The notes beneath the pieces were generated by a model that was not told the DNA's origin, ran no database searches, and saw nothing but the letters and a program-made list of their open reading frames with translations. Of a stretch of DNA of 64,000 nucleotides, positions 44,557-53,711 are shown piece by piece (position 1 is the first letter of the stretch; every line of letters starts with the position of its first letter). The position numbers and the translations under genes are program-made. The DNA lies in the NCBI RefSeq assembly GCF_900101855.1, contig NZ_FMVC01000003.1, positions 642,902-706,901 on the forward strand. Direction: 5' to 3'. Origin of the DNA: Flavobacterium anhuiense. Its GTDB lineage: Bacteria > Bacteroidota > Bacteroidia > Flavobacteriales > Flavobacteriaceae.

Positions 44557-44564
44557 CAAAAGTA
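44557..44564 (-). promoter_or_regulatory. -7 promoter element of the arginine operon
   Basis: On the minus strand TACTTTTG is a perfect TAnnTTTG, with TTTTG words 17 and 22 bases upstream as candidate -33 elements. Predicted transcription start is near 44550, giving a leader of about 320 bases before the GNAT gene. Confidence 0.75.
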
Positions 44565-44730
44565 CATCTTTTTTTTATTCACAAAACAAAAAATTAAATT
44601 TCTAACATTTTTTTGACGTTTTGTTGTTTTTTAAAGATTTTAAAATTCTAAGGTACTGAGGTTCTAAGGCTTTACTTTTAACTTGAACGAACTAAAAACT
44701 TGAAACCTAAACTTGAAACTTAAAACAAAA

Positions 44731-44768
44731 GAAAAAACCCGACAGTTAAAATAACTATCGGGCTTTAA
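44731..44768 (-). terminator. Terminator after the M1 peptidase gene
   Basis: CCCGACAGTTA (44738-44748) pairs with TAACTATCGGG (44752-44762), one mismatch, 3-base loop; on the minus strand a T run follows. Confidence 0.8.
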
Positions 44769-44789
44769 AATTTTCTCTATTATTCTAAA

Positions 44790-47057
44790 TTACTTTCTAG
44801 TAAAAGGTATTACTTGACCATTTGAAAGTATCAAATCGAAACCGTTTTTAGCTTCGTTAAATTTAAGTTTTAAGCCAGCTCTAGCAGATTCGAATGTATC
44901 TTTTTCGTTTGCGACAGGCTCTAATGCAAATTTTGGATAATTAGGAAGTTCTGCATTTAAAACGCTATTTTTCTCTGTCAATTCAATTGTCAGAGGAGAT
45001 TTTGCAGTAACATAATTACCTAAATATGGATCTAAAATAAGATCTTTTTCTATTTTACCTTTTCCCGCTGTCCAAACATTGTTTGACTCATTATTATCTG
45101 GGAAAGCATGGTCAGGATCTAAAGTAATGCTCTCAATTTCTTCAGTTGAATTATGTTTGAAAGACCAAGAGTTATTTCTTTGCCAAATTTCTACAGGTAA
45201 ATTAACTCTTGTTACTTTTCCGCTCTTTGTTTTAACATCTAATACAATTGGCATTGGCATTTTATCAAAATTCTCAACTGTGATTACAGCACCCTTAGCT
45301 GGATCGTTTTTCACATATTTAACTGAGTTAACACCTTGGTCAAAACGCCAGTTGTTTACGTACCAGCTTCTCCAGAACCAGCTCAAGTCTTCTCCTGCCA
45401 CGTTTTCCATAGTTCTGAAAAAATCGTCTGGCTGCGGATGTTTATATGCCCAACGCTCAATATAAGTTCTAAAAGCAGTATCAAAACGTTCTTTTCCTAA
45501 GACTTGTTCTCTTAATAAAATAAGACCTGCGCTTGGTTTAAAGTAGCATAACATTCCAATATTAGCTTCTTTCATATTATCAGGAGAACTCATGATAGTT
45601 TCTAAATCTGGGCGTGTGAAAGATTCTGCTTCTTGATGTAAATCTGTAGGCTGTTCTTTGTATTCGCCATTATTAAACGCAGCAGTGCTTAAAGAATTGA
45701 TAAATGTATTAAATCCTTCATCCATCCACGCAAATAATCTTTCGTTTGACCCCACAATCATTGGGAACCAAATATGCCCAAATTCGTGATCTGTTACTCC
45801 CCAAAGATCTTGTCCTTTAGATTTCCATCCACAGAAAACAATTCCTGGGTATTCCATACCACCTTCATTTCCAGCCACATTTGTTGCTGCTGGGTAAGGA
45901 TATTCAAACCATTGTTTAGAATAATGCTCAATTGACGCTTTTACATATTCTGTAGAACGCCCATAAGCGCCTTGGCCTGCACTCTCAACAGGATAAGCAG
46001 ATAATGCCAATGATTTTTTACCGCTTGGAAGATTAATTTTTGCTCCATCTAAAATGAATGCTGGAGATGACGCCCAAGAGAAATCACGCGCATTTTTGAT
46101 TTTATAATGCCATGTTTTTTCTGTTCCTGAATTACTATTTGCTGTTGTATTAACTTCTTGCTCTGAGCGAATTGTCACCGTTTTATCACTGTTTGCAGCA
46201 TCTTTATATCTTTTTAATTGCTCAGCAGAAAACACTTCCTGACCGTTTAACAATTCACCAGAAGCTACAACATAATGATTTCCTGGAACTGTAAGTTTCA
46301 CATCAAAATCACCATATTCTAAGTAAAACTCAGATGCACCTAAATAAGGAGCCGTATTCCATCCTCGCACATCATCATACACACACATACGCGGATACCA
46401 CTGTGCAATAGTAAAGATTTTTCCGTTTTTAGTTTCCAAAACCCCCATTCTGTCTGATCCTTCGAAAGGCGCAATAAATGAGAATTCAATTTTAACCTTT
46501 ACAGAACCTCCTTTTGCAGCCAATGCTTGAGGAAGAAAAATCTGCATTCTGGTATCTGTAACTACATATTTAACATCAACTTCTGTTTTGTTTTTTCCTC
46601 CAGAAACTACTTTTACAGATTTAATTTTATTTCCTCCATCAAAAACTTGTCCTTGAGCTCCGTTACGGCTTCCTGTTAAAGGCACAACAGCATTTCCTCT
46701 AGAATCGTCTTTGAATAAGTTTTGATCTAAATTCAGCCAAAGAAATGATAATTTATTAGGGCTATTATTGGTATAAGTAATTTCATCTGTACCTACAATC
46801 TCATTTGTAGTTGCATTTAATTTTGCCGTAATCTGATAATCGGCTCTATTCTGCCAATACTCTACTCCCGGTTCACCGCTCGCAGTACGAGTTGAAGTAC
46901 CATTTTTACTGTAAAAATGAGGTCCAAAGGCATCATGGTAATTGTAATTGTTTACTGGATTTGCTGCTGGTGCTGACGGAGTTTGCTGCGCCCATACTGA
47001 AGAAATCCCAAAAAATAAAGCCGCGGTTAAAATGGCTTTTGCAGATTGCTTTTTCAT
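44790..47057 (-). CDS. Secreted M1-family metallopeptidase
   Basis: About 755 residues from the ATG at 47057 ([24 protein letters not shown], a signal peptide). The zinc-binding motif is [10 protein letters not shown] with the third ligand Glu in MDEGFNTF; the exopeptidase loop [10 protein letters not shown] stands where classical aminopeptidases have GAMEN. It is likely a periplasmic or secreted aminopeptidase for peptide nutrition. The C-terminal domain carries an extra beta-rich module rather than a T9SS tail. Own terminator follows. Confidence 0.93.
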   Translation of the reverse strand: MKKQSAKAILTAALFFGISSVWAQQTPSAPAANPVNNYNYHDAFGPHFYSKNGTSTRTASGEPGVEYWQNRADYQITAKLNATTNEIVGTDEITYTNNSPNKLSFLWLNLDQNLFKDDSRGNAVVPLTGSRNGAQGQVFDGGNKIKSVKVVSGGKNKTEVDVKYVVTDTRMQIFLPQALAAKGGSVKVKIEFSFIAPFEGSDRMGVLETKNGKIFTIAQWYPRMCVYDDVRGWNTAPYLGASEFYLEYGDFDVKLTVPGNHYVVASGELLNGQEVFSAEQLKRYKDAANSDKTVTIRSEQEVNTTANSNSGTEKTWHYKIKNARDFSWASSPAFILDGAKINLPSGKKSLALSAYPVESAGQGAYGRSTEYVKASIEHYSKQWFEYPYPAATNVAGNEGGMEYPGIVFCGWKSKGQDLWGVTDHEFGHIWFPMIVGSNERLFAWMDEGFNTFINSLSTAAFNNGEYKEQPTDLHQEAESFTRPDLETIMSSPDNMKEANIGMLCYFKPSAGLILLREQVLGKERFDTAFRTYIERWAYKHPQPDDFFRTMENVAGEDLSWFWRSWYVNNWRFDQGVNSVKYVKNDPAKGAVITVENFDKMPMPIVLDVKTKSGKVTRVNLPVEIWQRNNSWSFKHNSTEEIESITLDPDHAFPDNNESNNVWTAGKGKIEKDLILDPYLGNYVTAKSPLTIELTEKNSVLNAELPNYPKFALEPVANEKDTFESARAGLKLKFNEAKNGFDLILSNGQVIPFTRK

Positions 47058-47242
47058 ATTTTTTAGCTGTTTATGTAGCAAATTAATGAAAAAAAAAGCT
47101 ATTCACAGAGAAATTTTAAAACATAAATTTAATTTTAGCATAATTTTATCAATAAAATAATTTAAGCCTTTTTCTTAAAAAACTAAATTTTATAAAATAT
47201 ATTTACATCTATTAAAAAAACATTCATTTTAGATTCAACATT

Positions 47243-48094
47243 GTGACTACAACTATCTCAAATTCTATATTAAAAGCCTCTATCAAACATGCTGGAGCCG
47301 AATTATTTTCTATAAAAGACAATCAAAGCAACGAATATATTTGGGAAGGCAATCCTGATTTCTGGGGCAAGCATTCACCTGTACTTTTTCCGATTGTAGG
47401 AACTTTAAAAAACAACACCTATACAATCAATGAAAAAGAATATCATTTGCCACGCCATGGTTTTGCACGTGACATGGATTTTGAATTGATTGAAAAAACT
47501 GAAAGCAAAGCTGTTTTCTCTCTTAAATCTTCTCAAGAAACATTCGCAAAATATCCTTTTGAATTTGAGTTGCAACTTATTTATACGCTTAGCGAAAATG
47601 CACTGGAGCTTGAATATAGAGTAATAAACAATGGGAAAGAAAAAATGCCTTTCTCTATTGGAGCACATCCGGCAATAGCACTTCCTGATAGCTTTGAAAA
47701 TTATGCGTTTCAATTTGAAAAAGAAGAAAATTTAAAGTACTATCTTCTTGAAAATGATTTAATTTCATCTAAGACTAAAGTTTTGGAGACAAAAAATAAT
47801 GTAATTCCTTTAAATTATGAACTGTTCAAAAATGACGCCTTGATTTTTAAAACATTAGAATCAAAATCATTAACCATTCTTAACAATTCAAAACCCTATG
47901 TAAAGGTGGATTATTACGATTTTCCAAGTTTAGGAATCTGGACAAAAGAAAATGCTCCGTTTGTTTGCATCGAACCTTGGCTTGGTTATTCTGATACCGA
48001 TCAGAATACTGGTGACTTATATAAAAAAGAAGGGATTTTGACATTAGAAGAAAACAAAAATTTCAGTGCAAAATTTAGTATTACAATATTATAA
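47243..48094 (+). CDS. Aldose 1-epimerase family protein
   Basis: 283 residues starting with GTG at 47243 (MTTTISNSILKASIKHAGAEL). Galactose-mutarotase-like beta-sandwich features are EYIWEGNPDFWGKHSPVLFPIVG, LPRHGFARDMDF and SIGAHPAIALP with the catalytic His, and the late FVCIEPWLGYSDT. It resembles the LacX/YeaD-like subgroup that interconverts sugar anomers; substrate not specified. The acetyltransferase gene starts 8 bp after its stop, so the two are co-transcribed. Confidence 0.9.
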   Translation: MTTTISNSILKASIKHAGAELFSIKDNQSNEYIWEGNPDFWGKHSPVLFPIVGTLKNNTYTINEKEYHLPRHGFARDMDFELIEKTESKAVFSLKSSQETFAKYPFEFELQLIYTLSENALELEYRVINNGKEKMPFSIGAHPAIALPDSFENYAFQFEKEENLKYYLLENDLISSKTKVLETKNNVIPLNYELFKNDALIFKTLESKSLTILNNSKPYVKVDYYDFPSLGIWTKENAPFVCIEPWLGYSDTDQNTGDLYKKEGILTLEENKNFSAKFSITIL

Positions 48095-48102
48095 AGTAAA
48101 AA

Positions 48103-48651
48103 ATGTTAAATTTTAATTTTACCCCATTTCCAGTAATAGAAACAGAAAGATTAGTTTTAGACAGGCTTACAGATAAGGACGTACAAGAAGTCTTTGACTT
48201 ACGTTCTAATCCTGAGACTATGAAATACATCCCAAGACCTTTAGTGAAAGACCATGAAGACGCTCTGGAACACATCAGAACGATTGATGAAAAAATTGAA
48301 ACTAATGTTGGCATAAATTGGGCTATTAGACTTAAAGGCAACACCAAATTACTTGGGATTATTGGCTATTATCGAATGCAACCCGAAAATTACCGAGCTG
48401 AAATAGGTTATATTCTTTCGCCTGATCAGCATGGAAAAGGAATTATTCCAGAAGCTGTAAAGAAATTAATTACTTTTGGTTTTGAAGATCTAAAACTACA
48501 TTCGATAGAAGCTGTAATCGATCCCGAAAATTATGCCTCTGAAAAGGTATTACAAAAATGCGGTTTTGTTAAAGAAGCACATCTGAGAGAAGTAGAATTT
48601 TGGGACGGAAAATTTTTAGACAAAGTAATTTATTCATTATTAGAAAAGTAA
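48103..48651 (+). CDS. RimJ/RimL-type GNAT acetyltransferase
   Basis: 182 residues: PFPVIETERLVLDRLTDKDVQEVFDLRSNPETMKYIPRPLV is the typical RimL-like start, and the acetyl-CoA loop is ILSPDQHGKGIIPEAVKKLI, followed by EAVIDPENYASEKVLQKCGFVKEAHLREVEFWDGKFLDKVIYSLL. It acetylates an amine such as a ribosomal protein N-terminus or a small molecule; not distinguishable. It lies in a two-gene run with the epimerase. Confidence 0.9.
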   Translation: MLNFNFTPFPVIETERLVLDRLTDKDVQEVFDLRSNPETMKYIPRPLVKDHEDALEHIRTIDEKIETNVGINWAIRLKGNTKLLGIIGYYRMQPENYRAEIGYILSPDQHGKGIIPEAVKKLITFGFEDLKLHSIEAVIDPENYASEKVLQKCGFVKEAHLREVEFWDGKFLDKVIYSLLEK

Positions 48652-48758
48652 AGTTTTATACTTGTTAAAATAATCTTATAATTAATAGTTCTCAAGCATT
48701 ATCTGCTATATTTGCGCTCGAAATCAGCTAAAAGGCTGTTTTGAATTCCCAAAAATAT

Positions 48759-49313
48759 ATGAAAAAGATATCCGCCTTAATTGTTCTTTTATTTTGTGTG
48801 CAAATGCAAAGTCAGACTTTTGTAAAATTTAATGGAGCAACTGCTTTATTGTTAATTCCTAATATCGGTATTGAAACCAGCATTGGAGAAAAAACTACAT
48901 TTAGTGCCGATGTGATGGCTTCCTTTTGGGAATCTTTTAATGGAAATAACCCAATGAAATTTGTCACGGTTACTCCAGAAATTCGTTACCATTTTAAGGA
49001 GAAATACAATGGTTTTTATGCTGGGGCACACATTGGAGCTGATAAATACGAAATACAAAAATGGAATTATTGGGATACCAATAAGTACGAAGATGGTTTT
49101 GGTTACAGAATTGGGGCTACAGTGGGTTACAATCTCAAATTAAGCGATAAATTTTTACTTGACTTTTTTGTAGGTGGCGGATGGCATCAAGGATTTTATC
49201 ATGGATATCATAACGACGGAACTCCTGGAAGATATGAAAAAGCAATTCACTGGAATAAAAGCGGTGAATGGCTACCATACCGTGGCGGTGTTATGATTTC
49301 GTATAAATTATAA
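48759..49313 (+). CDS. DUF3575-like outer-membrane protein
   Basis: 184 residues from the ATG at 48759 (MKKISALIVLLFCVQMQSQ, a signal peptide); an upstream TTG at 48741 is less likely. The mature chain has alternating beta strands (EKTTFSADVMASFWESF, MKFVTVTPEIRYHFKEKYNGFYAGAHIGA, GYRIGATVGYNLKLSDKFLLDFFVGGGW) and resembles small DUF3575 barrels found in Bacteroidota outer membranes. Function unknown. Confidence 0.8.
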   Translation: MKKISALIVLLFCVQMQSQTFVKFNGATALLLIPNIGIETSIGEKTTFSADVMASFWESFNGNNPMKFVTVTPEIRYHFKEKYNGFYAGAHIGADKYEIQKWNYWDTNKYEDGFGYRIGATVGYNLKLSDKFLLDFFVGGGWHQGFYHGYHNDGTPGRYEKAIHWNKSGEWLPYRGGVMISYKL

Positions 49314-49316
49314 AAA

Positions 49317-49541
49317 TCAGCTTAATTTAGGAAGCGTTTTAATATAAAGATCCTCTACTTTTTTACGAGCCCAATCTGTTTTTCTTAAGAAAGTAAGACT
49401 TGATTTTACACTTGGATTTGAATTAAAACACTTTATAGGAATTAACTCTCCTAAAGTGTCAAAGCCATAATAATCGACTAAAGTTTCAACAATTTTTTGA
49501 AGTGTAATCCCATGTAAGGGGTCTTTGGATTGATTTTGCAT
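49317..49541 (-). CDS. VF530 family small DNA-binding protein
   Basis: About 74 residues from the ATG at 49541 ([21 protein letters not shown]); an ORF opening at 49580 runs through a terminator hairpin and is unlikely. The sequence [60 protein letters not shown] is the VF530/DUF2132 family, a compact helical fold with reported DNA-binding features. Biological role unknown. It ends convergently with the DUF3575 gene, 3 bp apart. Confidence 0.88.
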   Translation of the reverse strand: MQNQSKDPLHGITLQKIVETLVDYYGFDTLGELIPIKCFNSNPSVKSSLTFLRKTDWARKKVEDLYIKTLPKLS

Positions 49542-49565
49542 CTTATACTTTTTAAACAATATTAA

Positions 49566-49594
49566 AAGACCGTACTTCAAAAAAGTACGGTCTT
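49566..49594 (-). terminator. Terminator after the outer-membrane barrel gene
   Basis: AAGACCGTACTT (49566-49577) is perfectly complementary to 49583-49594, 5-base loop. It lies about 55 bp past the stop at 49649 and just before the VF530 gene. Confidence 0.8.
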
Positions 49595-49648
49595 CCTTTT
49601 TCGCAAAATTACTAAATAGAATTTTACATTAATCAAATAAAGAATAAA

Positions 49649-50287
49649 TTAGAATATGAATTTAAATCCGACAGAAACAGGAGAAGTCAAGTTTGGATTA
49701 CTTCCTGCTAATGCTGTATTGTAAAATGGATCTACATTGGCAACGTGTGCCAAACCAAAATTGGTAACTGTTGTTTTTTCTCCATCCTTCGCTTTAAGTG
49801 TTGTAGAAGTAAAATTGGCCAAATCGTAAGAGAACTCTACAGAGAAGTTTTTAGTAACAAAATAATCTAAACCTCCCGATACTGAAAGCCCTACCTGATT
49901 TACTTTCAACTCACTCTCTTTTTCTTTACCTGTAATAACTGGAATTGCTGCTTGTCCGAAGACGTATAACGAACCAGCTACATTCCAGTATTTTCTAATT
50001 AAAGGCTGAACAACGATTAAATCTGTTTTAGCTGCTGTTCCTGCATCTGTATCGGCTTTGATATTAATATACCCTACACCCGCTCCAACAGCAACCGATG
50101 GAGTAACAAATGTCCCTACAACTGGAATCACAGATAAATTTGTATTTTTATTGCCTTCATTTTTAGTCTGCTGATAACCAAATTGAGAAGTGGCAAACCA
50201 AGCCCCTTTTAATCCTTGAGACGAATCTTGGGCTTTAGCAGTTAAACTGATTAATACGATACTCACTAAGGTAACAATCTTTTTCAT
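49649..50287 (-). CDS. Outer-membrane beta-barrel protein
   Basis: 212 residues with signal peptide (MKKIVTLVSIVLISLTAKAQ) and an eight-strand type barrel (GAWFATSQFGYQQTK, VAVGAGVGYINIKAD, VQPLIRKYWNV, VGLSVSGGLDYFVTKNFSVEFSYDLANF) ending in VSVGFKFIF with C-terminal Phe. It belongs to the OmpX/OmpW-like opacity family common in Bacteroidota. Function unknown. The next gene upstream, smpB, is divergent. Confidence 0.85.
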   Translation of the reverse strand: MKKIVTLVSIVLISLTAKAQDSSQGLKGAWFATSQFGYQQTKNEGNKNTNLSVIPVVGTFVTPSVAVGAGVGYINIKADTDAGTAAKTDLIVVQPLIRKYWNVAGSLYVFGQAAIPVITGKEKESELKVNQVGLSVSGGLDYFVTKNFSVEFSYDLANFTSTTLKAKDGEKTTVTNFGLAHVANVDPFYNTALAGSNPNLTSPVSVGFKFIF

Positions 50288-50410
50288 TTTTATTTTGTTT
50301 TTAATTACAGGACAAACTTATGAGTAAGGTTTCTGCTTAAGACTGATTTAAATCATATATTAAAAGAAAACTTTAATTATCTTTAACTGCAACATTTTTC
50401 AATTTTGTCT

Positions 50411-50418
50411 TACATTTG
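50411..50418 (+). promoter_or_regulatory. -7 promoter element of smpB, five bases from the ATG
   Basis: TACATTTG is a perfect TAnnTTTG; only CAGCT separates it from the ATG at 50424, so the smpB message is predicted to be leaderless or nearly so. The arginine leader ORF has the same spacing. Confidence 0.65.
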
Positions 50419-50423
50419 CAGCT

Positions 50424-50879
50424 ATGATAAAATCAGTCAATATACTTAACAAGAGAGCCCGATTCGATTACGAAATAATCGATACTTATACTGCTGGAAT
50501 TGTTTTGGCAGGAACAGAAATCAAATCTATCCGCTTAGGAAAAGCCAATATTACCGAAAGTTTCTGCGAGTTTAGCGGCATGGAACTTTTCGCCATTAAC
50601 ACTTATATTGAAGAGTATTCTTTTGGAAACCAATTCAACCATAAATCAAGAAGTGAAAGAAAGCTACTTTTAAACAAAAAAGAATTAAAAACACTTCATA
50701 AAAATGTTCAGGCAAAAGGTTTAACCATTATACCTTTAAAGCTATTTACTAACGAAAAAGGTTTAGCAAAACTTCAGATCGGGTTGTGTAAGGGAAAGAA
50801 AAACTATGACAAACGTGAATCTCTAAAAGAACAAGATACAAAAAGAGATTTGGACAGAATTAAAAAAGCTTACAACTAA
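50424..50879 (+). CDS. smpB: SsrA-binding protein SmpB
   Basis: 151 residues. Family motifs are NKRARFDYEIIDTYTAGIVLAGTEIKSIR, NITESFCEF, NTYIEEYSFGNQFNHKSRSERKLLLNKKEL and the basic C-terminal tail KGKKNYDKRESLKEQDTKRDLDRI. It delivers tmRNA to stalled ribosomes for trans-translation. The tmRNA gene is not in this window. Transcribed from a close promoter, so probably leaderless. Confidence 0.96.
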   Translation: MIKSVNILNKRARFDYEIIDTYTAGIVLAGTEIKSIRLGKANITESFCEFSGMELFAINTYIEEYSFGNQFNHKSRSERKLLLNKKELKTLHKNVQAKGLTIIPLKLFTNEKGLAKLQIGLCKGKKNYDKRESLKEQDTKRDLDRIKKAYN

Positions 50880-50959
50880 TAGCAAATTTAATTTCCTCTT
50901 AATGATATATTTATAATATTTTATTGTTATTTTTATTACAAATAATTTAACTGTAAAAT

Positions 50960-51595
50960 ATGAAAAAGTATTTAGTTTTATTTTTCGCTATTGTGTTTTC
51001 AAGTTGTGGCAGTAATACTTCAATTGTAAACAGCTGGAGAGATCCTGATGTAACTATAACTCAGGAACAATTTAAAAAAGTTTTGGTTGTAGCTTTAGTC
51101 AAAGACGAAGCTTCAAGAAGAATTACAGAAAACAGAATTGCATCGGCCAATCCGATATTTAAAACTTCGTATCAATATTTAAACGCAACTTCTCAATTAA
51201 CGCAAGAACAAAAGCTAAAGGTTTTGCAAGATGAAAACTTTGATGGAGTAATCAGTATGCGATTAGTTAGCAAAGAAAAAGAAGTTAATTATGTTCCAGG
51301 CACTTATACAGGAATGTATTACGGAGGTTTTGACGGAATGTACACCGGAATGTATGGATATGGTTTTGGAAACTGGTACGGAATGTATTCTCCTAACTTT
51401 TATGATCCAGGTTATTATCAGGAGACCACTTCTTATATGGTAGAAACCAATGTTTTTTCTTTAAAACAAAACAAATTAATCTGGACAGGAACTACAGAAT
51501 CTCAATATGTTACAGATTTAGGCCAGACGGTTGACGCCATTATGCAAGCTGTAGTGAAAGAAATGAGAAAAGACGGCTCTCTGCCTCCAAAATAA
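50960..51595 (+). CDS. Lipoprotein with Gly/Tyr/Met-rich insert, uncharacterised
   Basis: 211 residues. Signal FFAIVFSSC gives a lipidated Cys at about residue 16. The front part (SIVNSWRDPDVTITQEQFKKVLVVALVKDEASRRITENRIA) resembles DUF4136-type lipoproteins; an insert of GMYYGGFDGMYTGMYGYGFGNWYGMY follows, then a strand-rich end (FSLKQNKLIWTGTTESQYVTDLGQTVDAIMQAVVKEM). Probably periplasmic or outer-membrane-attached. Function unknown. Confidence 0.78.
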   Translation: MKKYLVLFFAIVFSSCGSNTSIVNSWRDPDVTITQEQFKKVLVVALVKDEASRRITENRIASANPIFKTSYQYLNATSQLTQEQKLKVLQDENFDGVISMRLVSKEKEVNYVPGTYTGMYYGGFDGMYTGMYGYGFGNWYGMYSPNFYDPGYYQETTSYMVETNVFSLKQNKLIWTGTTESQYVTDLGQTVDAIMQAVVKEMRKDGSLPPK

Positions 51596-51680
51596 TTATA
51601 GAAAAAAGCGGCGTATAAAACATCGCTTTTCTTTTAATCTAAAAATTGACGAAATTTGTCAAGACTAAAATTTTCATTAA

Positions 51681-52730
51681 ATGAAATCTTTATTAAAAAA
51701 CGCCAGAGAACAGAAAGGATTAAAAACGCGTGAATTGGCTCATCTTGCAGGAATTGATCAAGCGTTGATTAGTAAATTTGAATCGGGAACACGAAAACCA
51801 ACCAAAGATCAAATTATTAAACTTTCTCAACTTTTAGAAATTGATTATGAAACTTTAATGATTGCTTGGCTTAAAGAAAAGATTCTTTATGAAATTGGGG
51901 ATGACGAACTTACCTTAAAAGCATTAAAAGTTGCTGAAGACGAAATCAAATACAATAAAACGGTTTCAAATCTTAAATTATCTACTTCTTTAGAAAAAAT
52001 CTTAAAAGAAATTGATGCCTTAAAAGAAAAACTAGATTCTTACCGCCAGTATGACAGCTTTAAAATAAAACAAGCTTTAGAATTGGAATATACTTTTGAA
52101 AGCAATCGAATTGAAGGAAATACAATGACACTTCGTGAAACAGATATGGTCATCAATGAAGGTTTGACAATTTCTGGAAAAAGCATGCGGGAACATCTTG
52201 AAGCTATAAATCATCAGGAAGCAATTGGCTTTATTAAAGATTTAATGAATAAAAACAATTCTTTAAACGAACGTGATCTTTTATCCATACATAATTTAAT
52301 CTTACGCGGAATTATTCCGGAAGATGCAGGACGTTATAGAAAAGTTCAAGTTATGATTCAAGGAAGTAGTCACATGCCTCCACAACCTTTAATGATTCCA
52401 CAGGAAATGGAAGAATATTTTGTTTGGTATGAAATCAATAAAAATAAATTACACCCCGTTATTCTTGCTGCTGAAATGCATGAACGATTAGCCACAATTC
52501 ATCCATTTATTGATGGAAACGGAAGAACTTCAAGATTAATAATGAATTTAATTCTGATGCAAAAAGGTTATCCAATAGCCAATATTAAAGGAGATTATGA
52601 AACAAGAATGCAATATCACCAGTCTTTAGAAATTGCTCAAACCCAAAAAAACAAAGAAGATTTTTTTCTGTTTATAGCTCAAAAAGAAAAAGAATGTCTG
52701 GAAAGATATATTTCAATTCTTACACAATAA
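51681..52730 (+). CDS. XRE-type DNA-binding domain fused to Fic adenylyltransferase
   Basis: 349 residues. Residues 1-60 are an XRE helix-turn-helix (ARLEQKGLKTRELAHL-like: NAREQKGLKTRELAHLAGID, SKFESGTRKPTKDQI). A helical linker follows, then a Fic domain with inhibitory motif SNRIEG at 141-146 and the complete active site HPFIDGNGRTSR at 274-285. Fic proteins AMPylate targets with ATP; the N-terminal inhibitory helix makes this a class II type. The HTH suggests it also binds DNA, perhaps its own promoter. No antitoxin gene is adjacent. Confidence 0.9.
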   Translation: MKSLLKNAREQKGLKTRELAHLAGIDQALISKFESGTRKPTKDQIIKLSQLLEIDYETLMIAWLKEKILYEIGDDELTLKALKVAEDEIKYNKTVSNLKLSTSLEKILKEIDALKEKLDSYRQYDSFKIKQALELEYTFESNRIEGNTMTLRETDMVINEGLTISGKSMREHLEAINHQEAIGFIKDLMNKNNSLNERDLLSIHNLILRGIIPEDAGRYRKVQVMIQGSSHMPPQPLMIPQEMEEYFVWYEINKNKLHPVILAAEMHERLATIHPFIDGNGRTSRLIMNLILMQKGYPIANIKGDYETRMQYHQSLEIAQTQKNKEDFFLFIAQKEKECLERYISILTQ

Positions 52731-52757
52731 AAAAGCCCGTTCAAAACGGGCTTTCTC
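52731..52757. terminator. Bidirectional terminator between the Fic and pcm genes
   Basis: AAAGCCCGT (52732-52740) pairs with ACGGGCTTT (52746-52754), 5-base loop; it begins right after the Fic stop and ends just before the pcm stop. Confidence 0.85.
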
Positions 52758-52758
52758 A

Positions 52759-53400
52759 TTAATTTTTATCTTCTAATAAAGGAACAAATCGAAACTCTCC
52801 AAATTCATGTTTTTCAAATTGCGTTTCGTTTTTCCTGATTAATAAAGTCATAATCTGAACATCTTCTCCTAACGGAATAACAAGTCTTCCTCCTATTTTT
52901 AATTGTGCCATTAATGGCTGTGGAATAAACGGTGCGCCTGCTGTAACTATAATACTGTCAAAAGGCGCAAAATTTGGCAATCCTTTATAACCATCACCAA
53001 AAGTAACGTGTTTTGGACGAATGTTTAATTTAGGAAATAAATTAGACGTAGTTTTAAATAATTCGCTTTGTCTCTCAACCGTATATACTTTTGCACCTAA
53101 AGCAAACAAAACAGCAGTCTGATAACCAGAGCCTGTTCCTATTTCTAAAACTTTGTGGTCCTTTTTAACTTCGAGCAATTGTGACTGAAAAGCCACCGTA
53201 TAAGGCTGAGAAATGGTCTGTCCCGCACCAATAGGAAAAGCTTTATCCTGATAAGCGAAATCTTCAAAACTGGAATTCAAAAAAAGGTGTCTCGGGATTT
53301 TTTTTATCGCATCTAGAACCGCTCTATCAGTAATTCCTTTTTGCTCTAAAGTGGTTACTAATTGATTACGAAGTCCTTGATGTTTGGCAGTGTCTTTCAA
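52759..53400 (-). CDS. pcm: Protein-L-isoaspartate O-methyltransferase
   Basis: 213 residues with the PIMT sequence KIPRHLFLNSSFEDFAYQDKAFPIGAGQTISQPYTVAFQSQLL and SAM-binding motif VLEIGTGSGYQTAVL. It repairs isoaspartyl residues in damaged proteins by methylation from SAM. It ends convergently with the Fic gene across a terminator. Confidence 0.95.
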   Translation of the reverse strand: MKDTAKHQGLRNQLVTTLEQKGITDRAVLDAIKKIPRHLFLNSSFEDFAYQDKAFPIGAGQTISQPYTVAFQSQLLEVKKDHKVLEIGTGSGYQTAVLFALGAKVYTVERQSELFKTTSNLFPKLNIRPKHVTFGDGYKGLPNFAPFDSIIVTAGAPFIPQPLMAQLKIGGRLVIPLGEDVQIMTLLIRKNETQFEKHEFGEFRFVPLLEDKN

Positions 53401-53711
53401 AATGGGTAGGTTTTATTTTCGCAAAAATAAGAAACAAAACAGGATTTCAAATATTGATTTTTAAATAATAAATTTTATAAAGTCCAAAGCCAAAAGTCGA
53501 AAGTGGAAAGCTCTCATTTATTATGCTGAACGAAGTTGGAGCTTTTCGCGTCCTAACTAAGCGCCCGACGACTTCGCTCAGGGTGTTAAACAAAAAAGAG
53601 CAGTTCCAATCGCAACCCATAATTCATAACTCACAATTCATAACTCACAATTAGATAAATTCATTTTCACGTTAAGCAAATAAATTATATTTTTGTTTAA
53701 AATACATTCTC
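53401..53711. other. Repeat-rich spacer with promoter of the Gfo/Idh gene
   Basis: In this 311-bp gap, 53519-53590 has repeat words (tgctgaacgaagttggagct, cgacttcgctcagggtgtt) and 53618-53652 has tandem cataattcataactcacaat words. The -7 box TATTTTTG at 53688-53695 sits 16 bases before the ATG at 53712. No gene is visible. Confidence 0.6.

Larger units (their letters stand above)
44229..44789. other. Leader region of the arginine operon and downstream M1-peptidase spacer
   Basis: This 561-bp gap contains, from right to left, the M1-peptidase terminator (44731-44768), repeat words of the ctaaggtactgaggttctaa and cttgaaacctaaacttgaaa classes (44641-44725), the arg promoter (44557-44564), a short ORF and three-stem structure (44451-44551), a perfect hairpin TTTGTCC/GGACAAA at 44387-44403, and a low-confidence 61-codon ORF (44230-44415) ending one base before the GNAT start. 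Confidence 0.7.
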
